Shown: positions 25,756 to 33,696 of the stretch, one piece after another
Numbering within the stretch: position 1 is the first letter of the stretch
How the letters are laid out: the number at the start of each line of letters is the position of its first letter
NCBI GenBank assembly: GCA_024229515.1
Contig: JAAESI010000024.1
Span: 124,001-188,000, forward strand
DNA: 64,000 nucleotides
Direction: 5' to 3'
Source: Pseudomonadota bacterium
GTDB lineage: Bacteria; Myxococcota_A; UBA796; UBA9615
Translations under genes and position numbers: made by a program
Notes under the pieces: model-generated
The model's input: the letters and a program-made list of their open reading frames with translations, nothing else
Told to the model about the DNA's origin: nothing
The model's database searches: none

Positions 25756-27491
25756 CCTCGCTCCGCACCTGGCTCGTGGGCGCGCTCCTCGTCGTCGTGC
25801 TGATGGCCGTCGCCGGCTCCACCGCGACGACGATGAACGAGGTCTCCAACCGCCTCGAAGAAGACCTCGAGGGCGAGGGCCGAAGGGCGCTGTCCTCGCT
25901 CCGGGCCGAGCTGCAGCAGACCGGCGCGGCGCTGGACAACGAACTCGACCAGCTCCTCGATCCCCGCGGTCCGGCCGCTCGCGCGGACGCCGCCGGGGGA
26001 GCCGCAGCCCGGTACCTGTACGCCGCCGGACGGCTGGAGGCGGGGCGGGTCGACCTCCTCAAGGTGCTGGAGTCCGACAGCGGCACGATCCTGATGTCCG
26101 GCCACTGGCCCGCCACCCTCGGCGTCGTGGATGCGGGGGTCACCCGCTACCGCACCGACGCCGGCACCTCCGCGATCGTCGTGGACGAGCCGGTCTCGCG
26201 GGGCGCAGCGGCGTCGCTGCAGCGCTGGGGCACGGGGCGCTGGGGCTCTACCCCGGTGGTCGCCGTGGTGGGCCGGTTCCTCGACGAGGACGCGCTGGAG
26301 CGGATGCGCGCCCGGCTGGGCGTGGACCTGCTGGCCCTCTGCCGCAAAGGCGCCCCCTGCCTCATCGCCGGGGGCGAGGAACTGACCGCCGCCATCGGCG
26401 CCTCGATGAGTACCCCCGAAGCCGCCGCGCGGCTGTCGCGTCACCCGCTCACGGTGGGTCAGGGCTCCTCGCCCGCGGAGCTGATCGTGGGGCTGGACCG
26501 CAGCCCCATCGAGGCCGTCAAGGCGGCGATCCGACGCCGCGCCCTGGGGGTCGGAAGCGCCTCGGTGCTGCTGGCGCTCGCGGTCGGGTTCTTCCTCGCC
26601 GGCGGCGTTGTGCGCCCCGTCGAGGCGTTGGCCCGAGCAGCGGGCGACCTCGCCGGGGGGGATCTGGACGCACGGGCCGAGACCGGAAGCGGCCGCATCG
26701 GCGAATTGGAGGGGCTGGTCGACGCCTTCAACTCGATGGCCGACGACATCCAATCGTCCCAGGAGAAGCTCGTGCAGGCCGAACGGGTCGCGGCGTGGCG
26801 GGAGATCGCGCGCGGCCTCGCCCACGAACTGCGCAACCCGCTGACCCCCATCCAGGCGGCGATGGACGTCATGCGCAAGGCGCGGCGCCTGGACCGGCCC
26901 GACTTCGACGACATCCTCGAGGAGCAGGCGGGCGCCGTCATCGAGGAGGTGATCCGCCTCAAGAAGCTGTCCGACAGCTTCGCGCAGTTCGCGCGGCTCC
27001 CCGATCCCGAGCCGGAGGAGCTCGATCTCGCCGAGCTCGTCGACCGCACCGTGGCGCTGTACGCCTCCGGCGATGAGGAGGTCACGATCGACCGCCGCTA
27101 CGCCACCGCCCTGCCCGCGGTCTCCGTCGACCGGGCCCAGATCCAGACCGTAGTGACCAACCTCGTCAAGAACGCGCTGGAGGCGATGAACCATCAGGGC
27201 CGCTTGCTGTTGGTGATCCGAACCGATGACCTCGAGGGCCGCGCGGGGATCGAGTTGAGGGTCGAGGACAGCGGTCACGGCATCCCGGAGGATGTCCGCA
27301 CCAAGCTGTTCACCCCCTACTTCACCACCAAGGGGAGTCGCGGAACGGGGCTTGGGCTGGCGATGGCGCACCGCATCGTGCTGGAGCACCAGGGCACGAT
27401 CGAGGCCGCCGAATCGGAGCTCGGCGGCGCCGCGTTCGTTATCCGTCTCCCGGTGCGGCGGCCTTCGGGAGCGGCCCCGCCTGGGCCGTGA
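25752..27491 (+). CDS. NtrY-like membrane sensor histidine kinase
   Basis: 579 residues from a GTG overlapping the upstream stop (GTGA). Transmembrane helices at about 5-22 and 264-287 enclose a ~240-residue periplasmic sensor domain that contains a Cys pair (C197/C203). A HAMP domain follows (RPVEALARAAGDLAGGDLDA). The HisKA H-box is GLAHELRNPLTPIQ with H358. The ATPase domain has NLVKNALEAM (N-box), VEDSGHGIP (G1), YFTTKGSRGTGLGLAM (F/G2). The form of the H-box and HAMP is that of NtrY-type partners of NtrC regulators, which fits the activator at 18546-19898. Confidence 0.92.
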   Translation: MTSLRTWLVGALLVVVLMAVAGSTATTMNEVSNRLEEDLEGEGRRALSSLRAELQQTGAALDNELDQLLDPRGPAARADAAGGAAARYLYAAGRLEAGRVDLLKVLESDSGTILMSGHWPATLGVVDAGVTRYRTDAGTSAIVVDEPVSRGAAASLQRWGTGRWGSTPVVAVVGRFLDEDALERMRARLGVDLLALCRKGAPCLIAGGEELTAAIGASMSTPEAAARLSRHPLTVGQGSSPAELIVGLDRSPIEAVKAAIRRRALGVGSASVLLALAVGFFLAGGVVRPVEALARAAGDLAGGDLDARAETGSGRIGELEGLVDAFNSMADDIQSSQEKLVQAERVAAWREIARGLAHELRNPLTPIQAAMDVMRKARRLDRPDFDDILEEQAGAVIEEVIRLKKLSDSFAQFARLPDPEPEELDLAELVDRTVALYASGDEEVTIDRRYATALPAVSVDRAQIQTVVTNLVKNALEAMNHQGRLLLVIRTDDLEGRAGIELRVEDSGHGIPEDVRTKLFTPYFTTKGSRGTGLGLAMAHRIVLEHQGTIEAAESELGGAAFVIRLPVRRPSGAAPPGP

Positions 27492-28590
27492 ACCCGGTCA
27501 CGAGTTCCGTTTCGCAGCGGTCCAACGCGGCCTGGATCGCGTCGACCCACGCCGCCTCGAGGCGGAGCGACTCGGACAGCTTGAGGACCTCGCGGTAGTC
27601 CACCGCGGCCTTCTCCAGGAACTGCCGCGTGCGTTCGGCGAGCAGCTCGTCGTAGACCCGCCCCGCTTCGTCGCTCAGGCCCGCGGGGCGGGGGGCGGCG
27701 AGCAGGTCGTTGCGGAAGTCCTCGTAGACGGCGCCGAGGGCGAGCGCGGAGGGGCCGCTCCAGACGGACATGCGATGCACCAGCGAACGCTTGAGGTGTT
27801 GGCGGGCTTCGAGCAGGAGGCCGGCCTTCTCACCGAGGCGGCGGTCGAGCAGGTCGACGTCGTCGACCACGTCCAGGGACACCGCCCGGGCGCGCATGCG
27901 GTACAGCTCGCCGGCGGCGTACCAGACCATCGCGGAGGTGTAGGGGTACCGCTCGTTCTGCTGGAGGGTGGCGCGGCGCAACTCCCTGCGGACGCGGTTC
28001 AGCGCGAACTCCGAGGACTCGAATGAGCCCTCGTCGGCGCCGACCATCACGGCGAGGATGCGCAGCTGCCAGGCCTCGGCGGAGTCCAGGTCGACCGCGA
28101 GCTGCTGCGCCGACTGGATCGCGGGGATCGAGCCGACGTAGTCGTCCAGGTGCTGCCTCAGGGTCGCTTCGCGGATGAACGCCTCGGCGGCGTCGTAGGG
28201 GGAGCTGTCGGCGACGAGGGCGGCGTAGTCGGCGAACCCGTCGGCTCCCTCGGCCATGCGTCCGAGCTTCTCCAGCCCGAGGGCGCGGTTGAAGCGGGCG
28301 GGCACGCAGCCGGGGTGCTCGGGGAACTGCTCGAGCATCACGTCGTAGATGCGGACGGCGCGGTCGAAGTCCTGCTCGTCGAACGCCTGGTACGCCAGGG
28401 CGAAGAGATCGTCCCCGTCGTAGGCATCCAGCCCGATGAGGTCATCGGTCTGGGTGACGATGCGGATGGGCTCGAACTCGACCGGCACCTTGGGCAGCGC
28501 CGAAGTCGGAATGGGGGAACGGGTGTGCGCACAGCCGACGCTCACGAGCGTGACGAGCAGCAACAGCAGTGGGGTTCGGAAGTGCGCCAT
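27439..28590 (-). CDS. TPR-like lipoprotein
   Basis: 383 residues. The lipobox LVSVGC gives a lipid-modified Cys at about C20. The mature part is entirely helical with TPR-like units (FDEQDFDRAVRIYDVMLEQF; RFNRALGLEKLGRMAEGADG). The ATG at 28590 is chosen because it directly precedes the signal peptide; an in-frame ATG at 28608 adds six residues. The 3' end overlaps the 3' end of the convergent histidine kinase gene by 53 bp. Function unknown. Confidence 0.82.
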   Translation of the reverse strand: MAHFRTPLLLLLVTLVSVGCAHTRSPIPTSALPKVPVEFEPIRIVTQTDDLIGLDAYDGDDLFALAYQAFDEQDFDRAVRIYDVMLEQFPEHPGCVPARFNRALGLEKLGRMAEGADGFADYAALVADSSPYDAAEAFIREATLRQHLDDYVGSIPAIQSAQQLAVDLDSAEAWQLRILAVMVGADEGSFESSEFALNRVRRELRRATLQQNERYPYTSAMVWYAAGELYRMRARAVSLDVVDDVDLLDRRLGEKAGLLLEARQHLKRSLVHRMSVWSGPSALALGAVYEDFRNDLLAAPRPAGLSDEAGRVYDELLAERTRQFLEKAAVDYREVLKLSESLRLEAAWVDAIQAALDRCETELVTGFTAQAGPLPKAAAPGDG

Positions 28591-28633
28591 CCCAGGTAAG
28601 GACAGCATAGGGGCTCGGCGGTTCCCGATCCCG

Positions 28634-30598
28634 TCAGTCTTGCTCCTCCAGCGCCTCCCACTCGGCGTAAGCCGCCGCGAGGCGGGCCTCCAGCGCGGTC
28701 CCCTGCGCCTGAAGCTCGGCGAGCTCGGCCCAATCGGACGCCGCCTCCGCCATCGCGGCGTGCAGCGCCTCCTGCTCCTCCTCCAGAGCCTCGATCTCGG
28801 CCGGCAGCTGCTCCAGCCGCCGGAGGCGCTTCGCCTCGGCCGCCTGTTGCTTCTTGCGGTCCTTCCACGCCACCGCCGCCACCGGAGCCGCCGTTGGCAC
28901 CGCGCCGTCGTCCTCGCCCCCCGGCGCCGGCGGCAGGCCCCCGAGCAGCCAGGCATCCGGCGCCTTCTCCCCCGGGGCACGATTGGCGGCGAGGCCGAGC
29001 GCTTCGGCGCGGCTCCACAGGAAGTCGTCGAGGTTGCCCACGTGGGGGGTCACCGCCTGGCCTCCGATCTCCCACACCCGATCGGCGACGTCGTCGCAAA
29101 AGGCGCGATCGTGGGAGACGAACACGACGGATCCGTCGTAGGCGGCCATCGCGTCAGCGAGCACCCGCTTGGTCTCGATGTCGAGGTGGTTGGTGGGCTC
29201 ATCCAGCAGCAGCAGGTTGGCCCGCCGCAGGAGCACACGGGCCAGCGCCACCCGGCTCCGCTCCCCGCCGCTGAGCACCTTGACGAGCTTGTGCACGTCG
29301 TCGCCCATGAACAGGAAGGAGCCCAGCACCGACCGCAGCCGCTGCTCGGTCAGCCCCGGGTCGATCCCGGTGACGGCCTGGAGCACGGTCTGCTCGCCGT
29401 CCAGCTCCTCGGTCTGCTCCTGGGCGAAGTACGCGACGCGAACCCCGAGGCCGCGCGCGACGTGGCCTTCGTTGGGGGCATCGCGTCCCGCGAGGATGCG
29501 CAGCAGCGTCGACTTGCCGGCGCCGTTGGGACCGACCAGCAGGATCTTCTCGGCCCGGTAGACCGAGGCGTTGGCGTCTTTCAGCACCGTCAGGTCGCCG
29601 TACGAGCGCCCCAGATCCCGCAGTTCCAGCAGCGGCTCCCCGCTGGGAGGCGCCTCGGGGAAGCGCAGCATCGCGGCCTTGTGGGCGGTGGGCACGATGA
29701 TCTCGGGGAGCCGAGCGAGCTTCTTCTCCCGATCGTGGACCTGGGAGACCTTGGTCGGCTTGCCCCGGAACCGGTCGATGAACGCCTGCAGCCGCGCCCG
29801 CTCCTCCTTGCGGGTCTCCGCGGCCGCCGCCAGCTGCTCGATGCGCAGCGTGCGGGCCTTGCGGTAGGCGGTGTAGCCGCCCTTGTAGGAGACGAGGCCG
29901 CCACCATCGACCTCCACCGTGCGGGTCACGAGGCGGTCGAGGAAGTCGCGATCGTGGCCGATCACCACCACGGAGCCCTCCCACCGCTGGAGCTCGTGCA
30001 GCAGCCAGGTGCGGGTCTCGAGATCCAGGTGGTTGGTGGGCTCGTCCAGCAGCAGGAACGTGGGTCGGATCAGGAGCAGCCGCGCCAGCGCGATGCGCAC
30101 CCGCCAGCCTCCGCTGAAGGTCGAGCAGAGCCGCTGCCACTGGTCCCGCGCGAAGCCGAGGCCCGAGAGGATGCGGCCGCAGGATGCTTCGGCCTGCCAG
30201 CCGCCGCGCGCCCGGAACCGCTCCTGCAGATCGTCGGCGTCCGACAGCAGCTGCGCCTGCCGCGCGGGCTCCGCATCCTCGGCTTGAGCGAGCAGCGCCT
30301 CGGCCTTGTCCCGGAGCGCGAGCGTGGGCGCCAGCGCCCCGAAGGCCTCCTCCCACAGCGTGCGCGTGGGGTCGACCGACTCCTCCTGGGCGAGGAAGCC
30401 GAGGTCCTGGCCTTTGCCCACGGACACGTCGCCGCCGTCCGAGGCCAGCTGCCCCGAGGCGACCTTCATCAGGGTGGTCTTGCCGGCGCCGTTGCGGCCC
30501 ACCACGGCCACGCGCTCGCGGTCGGACACCTCGAAGGTGACGTTGTCGAGCACGATGCGCTCGCCCAGCTGGACGGTGACGCCTTCCAGCCGCAGCAC
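28634..30598 (-). CDS. ABC-F family ATPase (Uup/EttA type)
   Basis: 654 residues with two ATP-binding cassettes and no membrane segment. Walker A motifs: GRNGAGKTT and GPNGAGKST. Signature motifs: FSGGWRVRIALA and LSGGERSRVALA. Walker B: LLLDEPTNHLDLETR and LLLDEPTNHLDIETK. The linker between the cassettes is charged, and the C-terminal 90 residues form a coiled coil (LEQLPAEIEALEEEQEALHA), as in Uup/YheS. ABC-F proteins act on ribosomes (translation factors or antibiotic protection) or, for Uup, on DNA intermediates. The stop lies 4 bp downstream of nothing else on this strand; miaB follows upstream of it and may share the transcript. Confidence 0.9.
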   Translation of the reverse strand: MLRLEGVTVQLGERIVLDNVTFEVSDRERVAVVGRNGAGKTTLMKVASGQLASDGGDVSVGKGQDLGFLAQEESVDPTRTLWEEAFGALAPTLALRDKAEALLAQAEDAEPARQAQLLSDADDLQERFRARGGWQAEASCGRILSGLGFARDQWQRLCSTFSGGWRVRIALARLLLIRPTFLLLDEPTNHLDLETRTWLLHELQRWEGSVVVIGHDRDFLDRLVTRTVEVDGGGLVSYKGGYTAYRKARTLRIEQLAAAAETRKEERARLQAFIDRFRGKPTKVSQVHDREKKLARLPEIIVPTAHKAAMLRFPEAPPSGEPLLELRDLGRSYGDLTVLKDANASVYRAEKILLVGPNGAGKSTLLRILAGRDAPNEGHVARGLGVRVAYFAQEQTEELDGEQTVLQAVTGIDPGLTEQRLRSVLGSFLFMGDDVHKLVKVLSGGERSRVALARVLLRRANLLLLDEPTNHLDIETKRVLADAMAAYDGSVVFVSHDRAFCDDVADRVWEIGGQAVTPHVGNLDDFLWSRAEALGLAANRAPGEKAPDAWLLGGLPPAPGGEDDGAVPTAAPVAAVAWKDRKKQQAAEAKRLRRLEQLPAEIEALEEEQEALHAAMAEAASDWAELAELQAQGTALEARLAAAYAEWEALEEQD

Positions 30599-30602
30599 GC
30601 CG

Positions 30603-31955
30603 TTAGCCCAGGACGCTGAGTCGGGTGGGGAGCGCTCCGGCGAGGGAGTTGCTGAAGGCGGCTTCGACGGAGACGTCCACGACCTCGCCCACGAGCCGCT
30701 CGGGGCCCGGGAAGTTCACGATCCAGTGCTGGGAGACCCGGCCCGTGAGCCAGGTCGCGTCCTTCTTGCTGGGACCTTCGACGAGCACCGGGACGGTGCG
30801 CCCCACGTAGGCGTTCATGATCTCTTCGGTGATCGTGCGCTGCAGCCCCTGAACCTCCTGCAGCCGCGCCGACTTCGTCTCCCGGGGCACGTCGTCGTCG
30901 AACTTGCGCACCGCGTGGGTGAACGGCCGCGGGTCGTAGCGGAAGCTGTAGATGAAGTCGTAGCGGACCTCCTCCAGCAGCGACAGCGTGGCGGCGTGCT
31001 CCTCGTCGGTCTCCCCGGGGAAGCCGACGATGATGTCGGTGGACAGCGCGATGTCGGGGCGGGCCTCCTTCAGGGACGCGACCAGCTCCAGGTACTCGAC
31101 GCGGGTGTGCTTGCGCCGCATGCGGGACAGCATCGAGTCCGCCCCCGCCTGCACGGGCAGGTGGAAGTAGCTGACGAGCTTGTCGTTGCTGCGGAACTGC
31201 TCGATGAGCCCCGGGTCCAGGTCCCAGGGGTTGCTCGTGGTGAAGCGGATCCGCTTGATCCCCTCGACCGCCGAGACCTGCGCGATGAGCTCGTGGAAGG
31301 GCACCTCTCCAGAGCGCTTCAGCCCGTAGCTGTTGACGTTCTGGCCCAGCAGGGTCACCTCCCGCACGCCGTGATCGGCCAACCGGGTCACCTCCGCGAC
31401 GATGTCGGACGCCGCCCGGCTGACCTCGCGACCCCGGGTGAAGGGCACGATGCAGAAGCTGCAGAGGTTGTCGCAGCCCTTCTGGATGTTCACGAACGCG
31501 GTGACCTGGCGGCCGTCGCGGAAGACGAGCTCGTTGGCGAACGGGTAGTCGTTGCGGTCGAGCTGCTCGGTGGCGAGCACGCGCTGCTTCTTGAGCTGGA
31601 TGTCCAGCAGCAGCGCGGGCAGGCGGGTGATCGCGTCCGGCCCCATCACCAGATCGACCCAGGGGAACCGCTGCAGCAGCCCGCCGGCCTCCTGCTGGGC
31701 GTAGCAGCCGGTGACCCCGAGCACGACATCGCGCCCCTCGGTCATCGGCTTGTAGCGGCCCAGGAGCGAGCGCACCTTCTGCTCGGGCTTCTCCCGCACC
31801 GAGCAGGTGTTGATGAGGATGATGTCGGCCTCTTCAGGGTCCGAGGTACCCGCGTACCCCTCCCCTTCGAGCAGCTTCAGCATCGCGCCGCTGTCCTGCT
31901 CGTTCATCTGACATCCGTACGTGCGGATGTGGACTTTGCGCGTCAGCTCTTCCAC
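30603..31955 (-). CDS. miaB: tRNA-2-methylthio-N6-dimethylallyladenosine synthase
   Basis: 450 residues. The N-terminal UPF0004 domain carries cluster cysteines C15 (YGCQMN), C51 and C84. The radical-SAM motif is GCDNLCSFC (C161, C165, C168). A TRAM domain closes the protein (VPVLVEGPSKKDATWLTGRV). It adds the 2-methylthio group to i6A37 of tRNAs. The GTG at 31955 is chosen because C15 lies upstream of the first ATG. This start sits inside the 3' end of fabD (13-nt overlap), suggesting translational coupling. Confidence 0.93.
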   Translation of the reverse strand: MEELTRKVHIRTYGCQMNEQDSGAMLKLLEGEGYAGTSDPEEADIILINTCSVREKPEQKVRSLLGRYKPMTEGRDVVLGVTGCYAQQEAGGLLQRFPWVDLVMGPDAITRLPALLLDIQLKKQRVLATEQLDRNDYPFANELVFRDGRQVTAFVNIQKGCDNLCSFCIVPFTRGREVSRAASDIVAEVTRLADHGVREVTLLGQNVNSYGLKRSGEVPFHELIAQVSAVEGIKRIRFTTSNPWDLDPGLIEQFRSNDKLVSYFHLPVQAGADSMLSRMRRKHTRVEYLELVASLKEARPDIALSTDIIVGFPGETDEEHAATLSLLEEVRYDFIYSFRYDPRPFTHAVRKFDDDVPRETKSARLQEVQGLQRTITEEIMNAYVGRTVPVLVEGPSKKDATWLTGRVSQHWIVNFPGPERLVGEVVDVSVEAAFSNSLAGALPTRLSVLG

Positions 31956-32860
31956 GACTCGGATTCGAAGGTGCTGAGGTTGGCCTTGCGGTCCATGCGC
32001 TTCAGGAGGCCGACCAGGGTGCGGCCGGAGCCGACCTCGAGCCACTTGTCGACGCCGTGGCCGACCATCGAGCGCATGCCCGGGAGCCAGCGCACCGCCT
32101 TGCAGACCTGGTCCACGAGGTTGGAGCGCACGTCGGCGGCGGACGGGTTCTCCGTCCACTCGCCGGTGACGTTGGGCACGTAGGGGAAGGCCAGCGGGTT
32201 GACGGTCACGTCGGCGAGCGCCTCGCCGAGGGCCTCGCCGGCCGCGGCGAGGAGCGAGCAGTGGAACGGGGCGCTCACGTTGAGCTCCTTGCCGATGCCG
32301 TTGTGCTCGCGGGCCAGGGCGACCGCCTTCTGCACGGCCTCGACGTGGCCCGCGATGACCACCTGGCCGACGGTGTTGAAGCCGGCCGGCTCGAGCACCT
32401 GGCCGGGCTCCGTGGCGGCGTCGATCAGCGCCTGCAGCGCGTCGGGCTCGTCGATCCGGAGGATGGCGGCCATGCTGCCGACGCCCACGGGCACGGCGCT
32501 CTGCATCGCCTGGCCCCGGAGTCGGGTGAGCCGCACGGCGTCGGCGAAGTCGAGGGCCCCGGCGCACACGAGCGCGGAGTACTCGCCCAGGGAGTGGCCG
32601 GCGACGACGTCGGGGAGCAGCCCCTCGGCCTCGAGCACGCGCCAGTAGGCGACCGACACGGTCAGCAGCGCGGGCTGCGTGTTCTCGGTGCGGGTGAGGT
32701 CCTCGATGGGGCCCTTGAGGATGACGTCGCTGAGCTTCTCCCCGAGGGCCGCGTCGGCCTCGTCGAAGGTCTGCTGCACGAGGGCGTTGCGGCCGAGCCA
32801 GTCCCCGCCCATGCCGACGGTCTGGCTCCCCTGCCCGGGGAAGATGTAGGCGGTGCTCAT
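31943..32860 (-). CDS. fabD: malonyl-CoA:ACP transacylase
   Basis: 305 residues. YIFPGQGSQTVGMG (5-18), nucleophile S90 in AGHSLGEYSALVCAG, the conserved Arg in RLRGQAMQ, and H200 in SAPFHCSLL are all present. It supplies malonyl-ACP to fatty-acid synthesis in the cytoplasm. The ATG at 32860 overlaps the stop of the upstream lipoprotein gene (TGATG). No other fab gene is adjacent, which is unusual because fabD often sits with fabH, fabG and acpP. Confidence 0.95.
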   Translation of the reverse strand: MSTAYIFPGQGSQTVGMGGDWLGRNALVQQTFDEADAALGEKLSDVILKGPIEDLTRTENTQPALLTVSVAYWRVLEAEGLLPDVVAGHSLGEYSALVCAGALDFADAVRLTRLRGQAMQSAVPVGVGSMAAILRIDEPDALQALIDAATEPGQVLEPAGFNTVGQVVIAGHVEAVQKAVALAREHNGIGKELNVSAPFHCSLLAAAGEALGEALADVTVNPLAFPYVPNVTGEWTENPSAADVRSNLVDQVCKAVRWLPGMRSMVGHGVDKWLEVGSGRTLVGLLKRMDRKANLSTFESESWKS

Positions 32861-33696
32861 CACTGAACCTCGATGACGGTGCAGGCGACGCCGAGGAGCT
32901 GAGCTTCCTCGCCGCACATCGCCTTGCGGTGGAGGGCGAGGTGGGTCACGCCGACGAACGAGACGTCGAAGTCCACCCGCCAGTTGTACTGGCCCTTGGA
33001 GGCGTCGCCGATGCGCATGTCGCTGACTTCGGCCTCGCCGTTGGAGTACAGGTCGACCACGGGCGTGCAGCCCGCGGGGACCTCGGAGGTGGGGCCGAAG
33101 GTGCCCACGGGGAGCATGTCGGCCTTGACCACCGGCGGCGTGGTCGGCCGGATGAGCCCGTCCTTGGCCTTGCTCGCGGTCTTGGCCGCGGAGCGGATGT
33201 AGGCGGGCTCGGTGCAGGGCTCGAAGTCGAGGCGCTGCAGCTCGCTCAGGGGAACGAACTTGCTCAACTCGGAGCCGCCCTCGACGGCCTTCTCGCCGGC
33301 GCCGCGCACCTCGAAGGGATCCAACTGGAGCCGGCAGTCCGTGGTCATCGACGCCTTGAAGCGGCGCCTGGCGCCCGAGGGATCGGCGGGGGTGCCGGTC
33401 TCGTCGAACGTCATGGTCTCGTTGCCGGTGCGGCTGCCGCTGAGGAGGTAGCGCTCGGCGTTGTTGCCGACGTACTTCAAAGTCACGCCGTCCGCGCCCG
33501 CACGCTCGAAACGCACGCGGTAGCGGCTGTTGACCCCTGTTTCGCCCTCGAGGCGGCCGTAATAGCCTTCCAAGGTGTCGAAGTTGAGGTCCCCGCAGCG
33601 GTGGTACACGGTGACAACGGGTCCGGTGTCGGAACCCTCGCCGCTGCAGGCGGTCAAAGCCACGAGGAGGAGCAAGACGATGGCGGATCTCGACAT
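32860..33696 (-). CDS. lipoprotein of unknown function
   Basis: 278 residues. The signal peptide MSRSAIVLLLLVALTAC gives a lipidated Cys at C17. The mature part is beta-rich with several Cys (YHRCGD, TTDCRLQLDPF, FEPCTEPAY, VPAGCTPVVDLYSNGE, KAMCGEE). I do not recognise a family. It heads the operon lipoprotein-fabD-miaB. Its ATG shares the 4-bp CATG with a possible start of the divergent lipoprotein gene. Confidence 0.75.
   Translation of the reverse strand: MSRSAIVLLLLVALTACSGEGSDTGPVVTVYHRCGDLNFDTLEGYYGRLEGETGVNSRYRVRFERAGADGVTLKYVGNNAERYLLSGSRTGNETMTFDETGTPADPSGARRRFKASMTTDCRLQLDPFEVRGAGEKAVEGGSELSKFVPLSELQRLDFEPCTEPAYIRSAAKTASKAKDGLIRPTTPPVVKADMLPVGTFGPTSEVPAGCTPVVDLYSNGEAEVSDMRIGDASKGQYNWRVDFDVSFVGVTHLALHRKAMCGEEAQLLGVACTVIEVQ

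Noticed and set aside
28436-32183. Two overlapping plus-strand frames of 727 and 625 codons
   Set aside because: They are antisense to the ABC-F ATPase, miaB and fabD, all of which carry full motif sets.
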